Assembly (NCBI GenBank): GCA_905210415.1
Contig: CAJLWM010000003.1
Location: forward strand, 1 to 64,000
Source: an uncultured Prevotellaceae bacterium
Lineage (GTDB): Bacteria > Bacteroidota > Bacteroidia > Bacteroidales > Muribaculaceae
Reading direction: 5' to 3'
DNA length: 64,000 nt
This document shows positions 26,061 through 35,598 of this stretch, piece after piece. Position 1 is the first letter of the stretch. Each line of letters begins with the position of its first letter. The position numbers and the translations under genes are program-made. Below the pieces are notes generated by a model. The model had not been told where the DNA came from. It was given only the letters and a program-made list of their open reading frames with translations, and did not search any database.

Positions 26061-26119
26061 AAAACACCTCGTGCCAGCCATCAGGATGGGTTTCCACCCT
26101 CTTTGACGACTGGCACGAG
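26061..26119 (-). terminator. Intrinsic terminator of asnA
   Basis: Perfect 10-bp stem (26068-26077 with 26110-26119) with an inner GGGT/ACCC stem, followed on the minus strand by GTG and T7. It lies about 90 bp past the asnA stop, with a MITE fragment between the two. Confidence 0.8.
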
Positions 26120-26162
26120 CCACACTAAAAAAATTCTAACTTTTTTATTCCGATCAGGAAAA

Positions 26163-26200
26163 CCCAATTCGAGCATTAGGGCTTGACAGAATTTCGGAAT
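26163..26200 (+). repeat. MITE-like element, truncated copy I (left end only)
   Basis: About 38 bp matching the first part of the element (CCCAATTCGAGCATTAGGGC onward to TTTCGGAAT), ending abruptly 6 bp before the asnA stop codon. The rest of the element is missing. Confidence 0.75.
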
Positions 26201-26206
26201 GAAACA

Positions 26207-27241
26207 TCACATCAGCAAGATGCCGTGCTTGCGGCACTCTTCCACTTGGCTCTCTGGCCAGATGCTGGCTTGAACCTCGCCGATATGCGCTTTCTGCAAC
26301 AAGAACATGCACAAACGGCTCTGCCCGATGCCTCCGCCGATAGAATAAGGCAGTTCGCCCGACATGAGCATCTTGTGGAAACCCAACTGCAAACGTTCCT
26401 CACAGCCACGCAAGCGCAATTGCTTCACGAGGCTTTCCTCGCTCACACGCACGCCCATCGACGATAGTTCAAACGGCGTCTCAAGCACGCTATCCCAAAA
26501 TATCAGGTCGCCATTCAGTCCGTAGAAACCGTCTTCGTTCTCAGAAATCCAATCGTCGTAGTCGGGAGCGCGTCCGTCGTGCGGCTCGCCATTGCTCAGA
26601 GGATTGCCTATACCAATCACAAACACCGCACCATATTTCTTAGCAATCCTTGCCTCGCGCTCCTTGACATCGCAATCAGGAAACATCTGCAATAATTCTT
26701 CGCTATGAATAAACGTCACTTTCTCAGGCAAACGAGGAGTGATGTGAGGAAATCTCTCGTATATCGCCCATTCGGTTTCGCGCACGGCGCCATATGTCTT
26801 CTCCACCGTTTTCCTCAGATAATCGAGCGTGCGGTCGGCTCGGCATATCGTCTGCTCCCAGTCCCATTGGTCAACGTAGAGCGAATGCAGGTTGTCGAGA
26901 TCCTCAAAGGTGCGGATGGCATTCATATCGGTATATAGTCCATAGCCAGGTGCAATGTCGTAAGCGCCAAGTTTCATTCTTTTCCACTTAGCCAACGAGT
27001 GCACCACTTCGGCGCGGCGGCCTTCCATAGCATCTATCTGAAACGACACGGCATGCTCCACGCCATTGAGGTCGTCGTTGATACCCGTTCCGCTGAGCAC
27101 AAACAGTGGGGCTGTGACACGGCGCAGATTGAGCGCAGCAGCAAGCTTGGCCTGAAACGTATCTTTGATTTTCTTGATTGCCACCTCGGTGGTTTCTGGC
27201 AGAAGTTTCTGCTTATACTTCTTAGGGATTATCAGTGTCAT
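26207..27241 (-). CDS. asnA: Aspartate-ammonia ligase (asparagine synthetase A)
   Basis: 344 residues, typical AsnA length. Hallmarks include FVLSGTGINDDLNG, AVSFQI, VHSLAKWKR, LYTDMNAIR and the C-terminal GGGIGQSRLCMFLL of the class II aminoacyl-tRNA-synthetase-like fold. It makes asparagine from aspartate, ammonia and ATP in the cytoplasm. Single-gene transcript. Confidence 0.96.
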   Translation of the reverse strand: MTLIIPKKYKQKLLPETTEVAIKKIKDTFQAKLAAALNLRRVTAPLFVLSGTGINDDLNGVEHAVSFQIDAMEGRRAEVVHSLAKWKRMKLGAYDIAPGYGLYTDMNAIRTFEDLDNLHSLYVDQWDWEQTICRADRTLDYLRKTVEKTYGAVRETEWAIYERFPHITPRLPEKVTFIHSEELLQMFPDCDVKEREARIAKKYGAVFVIGIGNPLSNGEPHDGRAPDYDDWISENEDGFYGLNGDLIFWDSVLETPFELSSMGVRVSEESLVKQLRLRGCEERLQLGFHKMLMSGELPYSIGGGIGQSRLCMFLLQKAHIGEVQASIWPESQVEECRKHGILLM

Positions 27242-27477
27242 ATTGCTAATGTTTTATTGTTTTTAGTTTCATTTATTACTTTCACAAGGGCAAAGATAAT
27301 ACATTTTTCTATTACATAAACAATTTTACTATTATTTTGTAATTATTTTCCTGCTTTTGTTTACATTTTGCCGTTTCGCAGTCTTTTTCGCTTTAAAAAA
27401 GTCACTATTTCTTCCGTTATCGTTACCATAATGGTCCACTTTAGTCCCATAGTTTTTTATTTCCAAATTTTTATTAC

Positions 27478-27485
27478 TACCTTTG
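27478..27485 (+). promoter_or_regulatory. TAnnTTTG promoter box of the AGCS symporter
   Basis: TACCTTTG about 100 bp before the symporter ATG. The rest of the 27242-27587 interval is AT-rich with no other recognisable feature. Confidence 0.45.
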
Positions 27486-27587
27486 CAATCACGTTAAACC
27501 AAAAGTCCGGCTCTTGACATTAAAGTATGCAGACACGTAAGGCATGGGCTTAACAAATCAAGTATATAAATATATAAAGGATTAAAG

Positions 27588-28946
27588 ATGGAGAAATTTT
27601 TTTACACACTTCAGTACGCGTTATCTACAGTCACTGACTTTGTATGCGGTTACCCACTCTTCATTTGGTTGATTGGAGGTGGATTATTTCTATTTATATA
27701 TTCTGGCTGCGTGCCTTTGCGCTACACGCGCCGCGCCATCCACTCCTTGCGCGGCAAGCAGACAGGCGAAGGCCAGATAAGCAGTTTTCAGGCATTGATG
27801 AGTGCCATCAGCAGCACCGTGGGCTTGGGCAACATTGCCGGCGTGGCTATCGCTATCGCTATGGGTGGCCCTGGCGCAATATTCTGGATGTGGGTGAGCG
27901 CACTCTTCGGTATGGCTACCAAATTTTTCGAGGGCACTCTCGCCATTATGTATAAAGGTAAGGACAACAAGGGCAATGTGCAGGGCGGACCGATGTACGT
28001 CCTCACCGAGGGAATCAGCCCTCGCCTTAAGCCCCTTGCAAAATTTTTCTGTGCAGTAGCCATGATTGGCTGCCTCTGCGTGATGCAAGCCAACCAGCTC
28101 ACCGAGTCGCTGATTACTGTGATCACCGAACCATACCTTCACCTCGAGAACACTTGGCAACTGCGTGGCATCATCGGTGTGATTATCGTGATTCCGGTGG
28201 CGGCAGTGATGCTCGGCGGCATCACTCGCATTTCTCATATTGCCACCAAGATTGTTCCTCTCATGGTGTCGCTCTACTTCTTGCTTGTGGGCGTTGCCAT
28301 AGTGATGAACATTGATTTGCTACCACAAGTGTTTGCCGACATATTCCACGGCGCATTCAATCTTGATGCTGGCATCGGCGCACTGGCAGGCGTGGCAATT
28401 ATCGGTGCACGCCGCGCAATGTATGTCAACGAAGCCGGTGTGGGTACTGCTACTCTGATGCACGGTGCAAGCAAGAATGCCGAACCTGTGCGCGAGGGTC
28501 TTGTGGCAATGCTCGGCCCTGCCATCGACTCAGGTCTTGTGTGCACTCTCACTGCCATACCTATCCTTATGGCTCGCAACTATCTTGACGTGGAGGGCAT
28601 CAAGGGCTTGTATATTGCTTTAGGCGCATTCGGCACACTGATTCCTCACGTCGGACAATACCTGCTGATGATTAACGTGCTGTTCTTCGCATTCTCAACA
28701 ATGTTCTCATATAGCTACTACGGCACAAAGTGTACTGGCTACCTCTTCGGTGTGGAAAACGGCAAATACTACGAATACTTCTATCTGGCAATGATTGTGG
28801 TTTCATGCATCGTCACCCTCGACACCGTGGTGGCTGTGATGGACCTCGCATTTGCGCTGATGTCTATCCCTACGATGTTCGCGTTGCTACGCTTGGCGCC
28901 AGTGGTTCGTCGCGAGGCAAAGAAGTATTTCTCAAGCAATAAGTAA
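27588..28946 (+). CDS. AGCS-family alanine/glycine:cation symporter
   Basis: 452 residues, about ten or eleven transmembrane helices. Family motifs include SSTVGLGNIAGVAIAIAMGG (about 69-88) and the GxGxA-like segment NEAGVGTATLMHG. Na+ (or H+)-coupled alanine or glycine uptake in the inner membrane, like DagA/AlsT. Stand-alone gene with its own terminator. Confidence 0.93.
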   Translation: MEKFFYTLQYALSTVTDFVCGYPLFIWLIGGGLFLFIYSGCVPLRYTRRAIHSLRGKQTGEGQISSFQALMSAISSTVGLGNIAGVAIAIAMGGPGAIFWMWVSALFGMATKFFEGTLAIMYKGKDNKGNVQGGPMYVLTEGISPRLKPLAKFFCAVAMIGCLCVMQANQLTESLITVITEPYLHLENTWQLRGIIGVIIVIPVAAVMLGGITRISHIATKIVPLMVSLYFLLVGVAIVMNIDLLPQVFADIFHGAFNLDAGIGALAGVAIIGARRAMYVNEAGVGTATLMHGASKNAEPVREGLVAMLGPAIDSGLVCTLTAIPILMARNYLDVEGIKGLYIALGAFGTLIPHVGQYLLMINVLFFAFSTMFSYSYYGTKCTGYLFGVENGKYYEYFYLAMIVVSCIVTLDTVVAVMDLAFALMSIPTMFALLRLAPVVRREAKKYFSSNK

Positions 28947-28964
28947 AAACACACATAACACTCA

Positions 28965-29002
28965 AGGGCGGTGCCACTATCACAGTGACGCCGCCCTTTT
29001 TC
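28965..29002 (+). terminator. Intrinsic terminator of the AGCS symporter
   Basis: AAGGGCGG (28965-28972) pairs with CCGCCCTT (28992-28999), with a CACT/AGTG stem inside, then T5. The prophage relic begins right after it. Confidence 0.9.
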
Positions 29003-30445
29003 ATCGAATTAATCGAAGTTTTCGGTCACGCATCTGCACAAACGATGCGAAAGTAAGTATCAAATCGCTTATGGCGATTTCACCGTTGTCCACCTCACTT
29101 TCATATAGTCGGGTGGAGTTTGTACCCTGCTGATGTCGGCCCTGAAGCGACCCGTTCACACCCGACACATATTCAAACAGCTTCATCTGCAGATTTATCA
29201 TCTCGTAGGCGCCAAGATTGCTGGCATTGCCCACTATCTGCTCTGGCTTGGCATCGCTGTCGCGCTCAGAGAATGGCAACACTCCGTCGGCCGACGCCCA
29301 CACCTTGCGTATGTCGCGCCATGTGAATCCCTCTGGCATCGAGTCTACGGGAAATAACAGCACTCCCTTGGCTGATGTCTTCATCATGTGGTCGAGCATC
29401 GTGATAAGCCGATTCACGAATTTCTGTTGGCAATCACATCTTCCACCAGCGAGTGTATCTCGCCATCGATCATCGGATACATTTTCACCATATACGGGTG
29501 GCTGCCGTGGCGATATGGCGTGCGGTAATGGCTTAGCAAATCGCCCATCGGCGAAAACCATCGGCAATGCCACTCCTTTGCGATATCCCATCGCGTTGCC
29601 ACGCCCTTGTCGGCTTCCATACGCCTTGCCTCGGCGCTTCGATAAGGCACCACTATCAATTGGGCATCACTTAGGCAATGGCACACAAGCACCTCGCAAC
29701 TCTCAAGCGTCCAAACTTCTATGGCTCGACATCTGTCGCCCTCAGCTCGCCAAAAATCCACTCCGCCGGGCGAATTTGCGCCAATTGCTGCGATGAAATC
29801 GTCGCCCCGCCTGTCAACGTCCGCCCCATAGATGCGGCGGATAGTCTCGGCCCTACCACGGTCGCCTCGCGCCACCTTTCGCAGCAGGTCTGCCACATTC
29901 AAGTCGTGCAACTGCCCCACAATCTCGTCATCATAAGCCCGCGCATCCACCATCCTGTTCATAAAGAACTTATCAAGGTTGACATTGTCCACTCGCACGG
30001 ATTCACCGAAGATTTCGCTATCCACATCTATGCGCTGCACCACGCACCCCGATATCAGGAATTCCTCCAGCGCGCGGCTATCCAACTCGTCGAGCATATT
30101 GCTTTTATACACGTTTTCAACGGATTTATCGCATTTTTCGGTCATTCGCTTCGTGCGATACCTACCTATCACGGTCTTCACCATCTGGCGAATCAGATTG
30201 TTGGTAATGGGTTGGCAACCACGGTTTCGCATATTCTCGGCTTCGGTGATTGCATTGCCCAATTCATCGGTCATAATGTCGCCCCACTGCCGCCCATAGG
30301 TGTACGCCTTATTCCTATTTCGATTGTCTCGGAAAGCACTTCCGGCAAGCCATGCTTTATACGCAGCCTGAAGCACCCTCAAATCCTCGCCCGTGGCTAC
30401 ACACGGCACATTCTCCAATTTGTGTTTTTTCATGGTATCATTCAT
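29001..30445 (-). pseudogene. Phage portal protein, frameshifted
   Basis: Two overlapping frames: 30445-29414 (343 residues, ending VIANRNS) and 29591-29001, which continues from about 29435 with QQKFVNRLITMLDHMM. Adding one base near 29428 would read IANQKFVNRLI in one frame, so a single-base deletion broke a gene of about 480 codons. The N-terminus (AYTYGRQWGDIM, QPITNNLIRQMVKTVIGRYR) and the middle resemble P22-like portal proteins of Bacteroidales phages. The 3' end may also be cut, since it runs up to the symporter terminator. Confidence 0.75.
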
Positions 30446-30461
30446 TTTTTATTTCGTTAGA

Positions 30462-30643
30462 CCCAGTTCGGTCATTAGGGCTTGGAAGGATTTCGGAATT
30501 TTAGAAGCGCAGATTTTGATTGCTTTTTAACGAGTAATAGCAAGCTATTGCGAATTAAAAACAAACAAAAGATGCCTTATAAAAACCGAAAGACTCCAAG
30601 CAGTATAAAAATCTTACAATTACGGCCTAATGGCCGATTTGGG
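30462..30643 (+). repeat. MITE-like element, copy E
   Basis: 182-bp copy between the portal and endolysin genes. Flanks TTAGA (30457-30461) and TTAAA (30644-30648) look like a 5-bp duplication with one later change. The right end supplies the last codons and stop of the endolysin gene. Confidence 0.9.
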
Positions 30644-31031
30644 TTAAATATTCTCGCCTATGCCTCGACGAATACGACACATGTATCCAAGCATAGCCGT
30701 GCTCATTGATGGCTTGATCGATGGGCAAGCGCAGTCGCTTTAGCGTTCGCCACAGATTGATGTTGCCATCCCTTGTGCCAGTAGTAATGTCGGCGGCCTC
30801 ACCCTTTAGGTGCTGACTAGTTTTCACGCCGCCCACCATCGCATTCAGCCGCGGGCTGCGATAACCGCTGTTGACATATATCGGCATCCCTAATGCCTCG
30901 CGCAGCGGATCAAGCACATTCTCCGCCAGCCTGCGAAGCGCGTCCACCGCGGCGGCATCAGGCGTATTGTCGATTCCCAGACACGCAGCCGTGGGAGAAT
31001 CGACGAATTCCTTCAATTTAAAGTGTTTCAT
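30627..31031 (-). CDS. Peptidase M15 family phage endolysin
   Basis: 134 residues of the M15/DUF882 D-Ala-D-Ala carboxypeptidase-like fold, no signal peptide. Zinc ligands are visible: H74 and D81 (SQHLKGEAAD) and H117 (WIHVSY). Its start overlaps the holin stop (ATGA), the usual holin-endolysin pairing. It would cleave peptidoglycan peptides after holin release. The last residues TQIGH and the stop come from MITE copy E, so the native C-terminus is slightly altered; the catalytic core is intact. Confidence 0.88.
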   Translation of the reverse strand: MKHFKLKEFVDSPTAACLGIDNTPDAAAVDALRRLAENVLDPLREALGMPIYVNSGYRSPRLNAMVGGVKTSQHLKGEAADITTGTRDGNINLWRTLKRLRLPIDQAINEHGYAWIHVSYSSRHRREYLTQIGH

Positions 31032-31483
31032 AGTTTCTTTTGCAATTTATTTAATAGTTCTTTATCGTTGATTTTCTGCAGTGCGGCAAGCATCATCGAG
31101 GCGGCCTTTGCCATATCATTCTGCGTCTTTTGCTCGGCTTTCTCATAGATACTTTTCACCTCAATAGCCGCTATTCCCAAAGCGCCAAACACCGTAAACA
31201 CAGGCAGAATCGGCGCATTCCACTGGCAAGCCACCCTCACATAGCACATCAACCCGAGCTGCATGGCATCCACCACCGTGAGCGACAACATCACGTTGTA
31301 ATACTGCCCCAGTTTTGCCACCGTTCGTCGCAACGCCTCACTGCGGCGGGCTTCTCCTCGTTGCCGAGCCTTACGGATGCCGCTCCACAGGTCGGCAAGA
31401 ACCGCCATCAGCACTAGCAAATATTCCGTAACCACCACTACGCCGGCAAGCGCCAAGCGCATCATTTCATCTGTGTTTTCCAT
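31028..31483 (-). CDS. Phage holin family protein
   Basis: 151 residues from the ATG at 31483 (MENTDEMMRL), preferred over an in-frame ATG at 31522 because the hydrophobic helix then starts near the N-terminus. It has two or three transmembrane segments (about 10-32, 65-85 and 92-110) separated by an Arg-rich loop, and a charged coiled C-terminus. This resembles toxin-secretion/phage lysis holins in Bacteroidales prophages. It overlaps the endolysin by 4 bp. Confidence 0.75.
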   Translation of the reverse strand: MENTDEMMRLALAGVVVVTEYLLVLMAVLADLWSGIRKARQRGEARRSEALRRTVAKLGQYYNVMLSLTVVDAMQLGLMCYVRVACQWNAPILPVFTVFGALGIAAIEVKSIYEKAEQKTQNDMAKAASMMLAALQKINDKELLNKLQKKL

Positions 31484-31599
31484 TGTTTTATTCGATTTTT
31501 CCGCAAAATTACCTCTCAGCAATTAGCACCGAAGCATCAAAAAATCCCCACGCTCTGTTTTCCAATATCACAAAAAGTCCCTATCATATAATTTTTTCT

Positions 31600-31607
31600 T
31601 ATCTTTG
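31600..31607 (+). promoter_or_regulatory. TAnnTTTG promoter box of the serine hydrolase
   Basis: TATCTTTG, 25 bp before the ATG at 31633. Confidence 0.45.
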
Positions 31608-31632
31608 TAAATCACAAAATCACCCTACGCAC

Positions 31633-32787
31633 ATGAAAAAATTAGTAGCATTTCTTCTCACAATCGTGCTTACCACAAGCCATTACACAGCTGCCGAATC
31701 TACGGAATTGCCAAAAAACTTCGATGAATGCGCATTCCAGAGCGACATTCGCGACATGATGGACTCGCTCAACGTGGTGGGCCTAAGCCTCGCCGTGGTG
31801 AAGGACAACAAGATTGTTTACACTCACGCTTTCGGCCACAAGGACCTCAACACTTTGCAACCTCTCACCACAAACACCATTTTCAGAATAGCCTCTATTT
31901 CTAAATCTTTTGTGGCAACGGCTATCATGACACTGGTGGATGCCGGCAAACTGACACTCGACACCGACGCTTCCACTCTGCTCAACTTCCCGCTACGCAA
32001 CCCAAACCACCCCGACAACCCTATCACCGTGGGCATGCTTCTCTCTCACACAAGCAGCATCAACGACTCGGAAGGCTACTATATCTCTTACGACTGCATC
32101 AACCCTGTCACCAACCCCAACTGGCGCAAGTGCTACAACACTTATGCGCCTGGCACAGGTTATGAATATTGCAATCTCAATTTCAACTTACTCGGCATCA
32201 TCATCGAGAAACTGAGCGGCGAACGGTTTGACCACTACGTTGAACATCACATCCTTAATCCACTCGAAATCACCGGTAGTTTTTGTGTAAATTCGGTCGA
32301 CCGCAATCGTTGCGCCATGCTTTATGCTTGGGACGGCAAACAATTTGAGGCTCAACCGCAAGCCTACAAAATCATCGATAATCTCGACGATTACCAGATG
32401 GAGGTTACCACCGTGCGCATGTCGCCTGCGGGTGGCATGAAAATCACCGCTCCCGACCTCGCAAAATATATGCTCATGCACATGAATTACGGAAAAAGCC
32501 CGATTAATTCGAAGCGAATCATCTCGCAATCAAGTGCTAAAGCAATGCAAGCCGACCACACGCCCACGGCCGAGCACTATGGATTGGCGCTCGAAAAAAC
32601 CGATGAATACGTGAATGGCGTGAAACTCACCGGCCACACCGGCGGCGCCTACGGCTTAACAAGCGCAATGTTTTTCAACCCCGACAAGCACTACGGTTTT
32701 GTGGTGATTTGCAACGGTTCGCGCCGCGGCCACCAAGTGCTCATCGACTCGCAATCTACTATGTATCGCCATTTTATCGCCGAATAA
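31633..32787 (+). CDS. Exported serine hydrolase, class C beta-lactamase/esterase fold
   Basis: 384 residues from the ATG at 31633, where a signal peptide (1-20) begins. Penicillin-recognising motifs are present: SISK (S88 nucleophile, K91), YCN (179-181) and HTGG near residue 340 in place of KTG. Such proteins include D-aminopeptidases, esterases and beta-lactamases; HTGG and the genome setting point to a peptidase or esterase rather than resistance, but this is not certain. Periplasmic. aroA follows 30 bp later on the same strand. Confidence 0.88.
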   Translation: MKKLVAFLLTIVLTTSHYTAAESTELPKNFDECAFQSDIRDMMDSLNVVGLSLAVVKDNKIVYTHAFGHKDLNTLQPLTTNTIFRIASISKSFVATAIMTLVDAGKLTLDTDASTLLNFPLRNPNHPDNPITVGMLLSHTSSINDSEGYYISYDCINPVTNPNWRKCYNTYAPGTGYEYCNLNFNLLGIIIEKLSGERFDHYVEHHILNPLEITGSFCVNSVDRNRCAMLYAWDGKQFEAQPQAYKIIDNLDDYQMEVTTVRMSPAGGMKITAPDLAKYMLMHMNYGKSPINSKRIISQSSAKAMQADHTPTAEHYGLALEKTDEYVNGVKLTGHTGGAYGLTSAMFFNPDKHYGFVVICNGSRRGHQVLIDSQSTMYRHFIAE

Positions 32788-32817
32788 CGCGATTTAATCG
32801 AAGAATTTTAGCAAATT

Positions 32818-34050
32818 ATGAATTATCAACTCACAGCACCCGCACGGGCAATCGCAGAAATCAGCCTACCAGCATCCAAGAGCATCAGCAATCGCGCTCT
32901 GATTCTCAATGCTCTGTGCTCTGTGCAATCGCATCTCACCAACGTGGCTATTTGCGACGACACCGATGCTATGCAAAAGGCTCTCTCGTCAACAGCCGAC
33001 GTTGTCAACATCGGTGCGGCAGGCACCGCAATGCGATTTCTCACCGCATATTTCGCCACCCAAGAGGGCCGAACAGTGACTCTCGACGGCAGTGAGCGCA
33101 TGCGCCAACGCCCCATCGGCATCTTGGCTGACGCCTTACGCCGCTGTGGCGCATCTATCCAATATCTCGGCAACGACGATTTCCCGCCACTACGCATCAC
33201 AGGCAAAAGGCTGCATGCCGAGGTTGTGGAGATTCCCGGCAATGTGAGTTCGCAATACATCTCGGCTCTTCTGATGATTTCTCCGCTCATCGAGGGTTGC
33301 CGACGCATACGCCTCACCGGCGACATCATCTCACGCCCTTACATCGATATGACTCTCGCACTTATGGCGCAATTTGGCGTAGATGCCACGATGCACGACT
33401 GCGAAGTGGAGATTCCCGAAAACGCACGATATTCCGCGTCAGATTTCCTGATTGAGAGCGATTGGTCGGCGGCTTCATATTGGCTAGAAATGCAAGCCTT
33501 GATGCCGCAATCGCGCATTTCGCTCAAGGGACTATTTGCCAATAGTCTGCAGGGCGACAGCGCCGCTTTGCCACTATTCGAGACCTTTGGCGTGCAATCC
33601 TGCTCTTGCGGCACTTATCTTGACCTGCGCACCGAGCCCGTTGCAAACACGCCCATCGAAATGAATCTGATAAGCAACCCCGACATAGCGCAAACCATCG
33701 TGGTGACGGCTTGCCTGCTCAACCGCCCATTCCACATCACGGGGCTGCAAACGCTAAAGATCAAAGAAACCGACCGAATTGAGGCGCTTCGATCGCAACT
33801 CGCCAAACTCGGCTTCGTCATCACCGTTGAAAGCGACTACTCGCTGCGTTGGAACGGCGAGACCACTGAGCCACAAACCAATCCGCACATCGCCACATTC
33901 TGCGATCACCGCATGGCTATGGCTTTCGCACCGGCGGCTGTGCGCTTCCCCGGCATCGTCATCGACGACATCGAGGTGGTGAGCAAAAGCTACCCCGACT
34001 ATTGGTTGCACCTCAAGCAGGCTGGATTTTCAATAACCGAACAGAAATAA
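32818..34050 (+). CDS. aroA: 3-phosphoshikimate 1-carboxyvinyltransferase (EPSP synthase)
   Basis: 410 residues. LPASKSISNRALIL (K21 and S22 of the shikimate-3-phosphate site), AGTAMRFLTAYFA with the PEP-binding region, LKIKETDRIEAL near the C-terminus and DHRMAMAFA are all family hallmarks. It joins shikimate-3-phosphate and PEP in the aromatic amino acid pathway. Cytoplasmic. Confidence 0.95.
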   Translation: MNYQLTAPARAIAEISLPASKSISNRALILNALCSVQSHLTNVAICDDTDAMQKALSSTADVVNIGAAGTAMRFLTAYFATQEGRTVTLDGSERMRQRPIGILADALRRCGASIQYLGNDDFPPLRITGKRLHAEVVEIPGNVSSQYISALLMISPLIEGCRRIRLTGDIISRPYIDMTLALMAQFGVDATMHDCEVEIPENARYSASDFLIESDWSAASYWLEMQALMPQSRISLKGLFANSLQGDSAALPLFETFGVQSCSCGTYLDLRTEPVANTPIEMNLISNPDIAQTIVVTACLLNRPFHITGLQTLKIKETDRIEALRSQLAKLGFVITVESDYSLRWNGETTEPQTNPHIATFCDHRMAMAFAPAAVRFPGIVIDDIEVVSKSYPDYWLHLKQAGFSITEQK

Positions 34051-34072
34051 CAACCGAAATAACATTTACATT

Positions 34073-34495
34073 ATGATAGGAGCATTAATCATTCTTGCCG
34101 TTACCGTAATTACAGGCATCATCCTCTATACGTTTCACCGTGCCACCACCAAGGCTGGCGAAGAAGATATCGTTGTAGAGCCTAAGAGACCTGAGGGTTG
34201 CTGCGGACAGCACGAGGTGTGCGAAAAAGATTCGCTGATACAAGGCATCAGCAGCCAGATAGTATATTACGACGACCAAGAACTCGATGATTACCGTGGC
34301 ACAGGTGCCGACGACTACACCGAGGAACAAATAGAACAATTCCGCGACGTGCTCTACACACTGCAACGCGACGACGTGGCTGGCTGGGCGCGAAGCATAC
34401 AAATGCGTGGCATCACGCTGCCTACTCCAATACACGACGAACTTATCATGCTCGTGGCAGAAATCCGCGAACAGAAGTCGCAGAATTTGCAGTAA
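34073..34495 (+). CDS. Conserved small membrane-anchored protein downstream of aroA
   Basis: 140 residues: one N-terminal transmembrane helix (about 3-22), a Cys motif (GCCGQHEVC), then an acidic soluble domain with YYDDQELDDYRG and an alpha-helical end. Homologues in Bacteroidales are, from memory, sometimes labelled phospholipase without evidence; I see no lipase motif. It lies between aroA (22-bp gap) and a metal ABC permease (52-bp gap), so it is likely co-transcribed with both. Function unknown. Confidence 0.7.
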   Translation: MIGALIILAVTVITGIILYTFHRATTKAGEEDIVVEPKRPEGCCGQHEVCEKDSLIQGISSQIVYYDDQELDDYRGTGADDYTEEQIEQFRDVLYTLQRDDVAGWARSIQMRGITLPTPIHDELIMLVAEIREQKSQNLQ

Positions 34496-34547
34496 ATTTC
34501 ATTCTACCGCGTTATTTTTGTAAATTTGCACCCTAAAATTTCCTGAA

Positions 34548-35384
34548 ATGGACATACTCAATTACACATTCTTTCAGCATGCTCTGCTAGGAGTGATGTT
34601 TGTAAGCCTCGCCTCTGCCATCATAGGCACTTATGTGGTGAGCCGACGCATGGTGTTTATCACCGGCGGCATCACCCACGCTTGTTTCGGCGGACTGGGC
34701 CTTGGGTTCTACCTTGGCGCCAACCCTATTGCCATTGCCGGAGCGTTTGCCGTGGCATCGGCTGTGGGCGTGGAATGGATGGCTAATCGATATAAGGTGC
34801 GCGAAGACTCAGCCATCGGCGTGGTGTGGGCGCTTGGTATGGCTCTCGGCACGATATTCATATTCCTCTCACCCGGCTATGTGCCCGAACTCACTTCGTT
34901 TCTCTTTGGCAACGTGCTCACCATCACCACCACCGACATCGTGATGTTTGCAATATTCCTCGCCATTTTGCTACTGTTTTTCACCGCATTCTATCATCCG
35001 ATAGTGTCGTGTGCCTTCGACCGCGATTTCGCCACCACTCGGGCTCTGCCTGCCAACGCCATCAATATGGCCATGACGGTGATGATAGCTGTGTGCATAG
35101 TGCTCACCATCCGCCTCATCGGCATCATGCTGCTCATGTCGCTGCTCACAATGCCTCAGATGATTGCCGAACTGTTTACCATACGCTTGCGCCCAATGAT
35201 GGCAATCTCCGCCGCCGTGAGCCTCACCTGCTCTGTGCTCGGCCTATTCTGCTCCTATTGGATTGCAGTGCCAGCATCAGCCACCATCGTGCTGCTGCTT
35301 ATCTCTGCCTACATCCTCGCCCGCATTGCCAAGCGTTTCAACCCAATTCGGGCATTAGGGCTTGGTAGGATTTCGGAGTTTTAG
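34548..35384 (+). CDS. Metal (Zn/Mn) ABC transporter permease, C-terminus replaced by MITE
   Basis: 278 residues with about eight transmembrane helices, of the ZnuB/MntB/TroC (ABC-3) family; GGITHACFGGLGLGFYLG and LTMPQMIAELFT are typical. The ATPase and binding-protein genes are not beside it. The native sequence runs to about residue 264 (ARIAKRF); the last 14 residues (NPIRALGLGRISEF) and the stop are read from MITE copy F. Function is probably kept, since the tail is beyond the last helix. Confidence 0.87.
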   Translation: MDILNYTFFQHALLGVMFVSLASAIIGTYVVSRRMVFITGGITHACFGGLGLGFYLGANPIAIAGAFAVASAVGVEWMANRYKVREDSAIGVVWALGMALGTIFIFLSPGYVPELTSFLFGNVLTITTTDIVMFAIFLAILLLFFTAFYHPIVSCAFDRDFATTRALPANAINMAMTVMIAVCIVLTIRLIGIMLLMSLLTMPQMIAELFTIRLRPMMAISAAVSLTCSVLGLFCSYWIAVPASATIVLLLISAYILARIAKRFNPIRALGLGRISEF

Positions 35385-35522
35385 AAGTGTAGATTTTGGT
35401 TGCATTTTAATGAGTAATAGCAAGCTATTGCGAGTTAAAAACAAACAAAAGATACCTTATAAAAACCGAAAGACTCCAAGCAGTAGAAAAAACTTACATA
35501 TACGTCCTAATGCCGATTTGGG
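35342..35522 (+). repeat. MITE-like element, copy F, with perfect 5-bp target duplication
   Basis: 181-bp copy flanked on both sides by TTCAA (35337-35341 and 35523-35527). It inserted in the 3' end of the metal permease gene and lies before a hairpin at 35547-35583. Confidence 0.95.
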
Positions 35523-35546
35523 TTCAAGCAATAATACTGCACAAAA

Positions 35547-35583
35547 AAGCGGTGCAGCGCCATTCTTAGCACCACACCGCACA
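35547..35583 (-). terminator. Terminator of the beta-barrel gene
   Basis: GCGGTG and CACCGC-type arms enclose a partly paired GGTGC/GCACC region; on the minus strand it is followed by T6. It lies about 16 bp past the stop of the 35599-36189 gene. Confidence 0.65.
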
Positions 35584-35598
35584 TGTATTCTTATACCC

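Noticed and set aside
31633-32787. Beta-lactam resistance gene
   Set aside because: Although SxxK and YxN are present, HTGG replaces KTG and the gene sits in a housekeeping setting; many peptidases and esterases share this fold.
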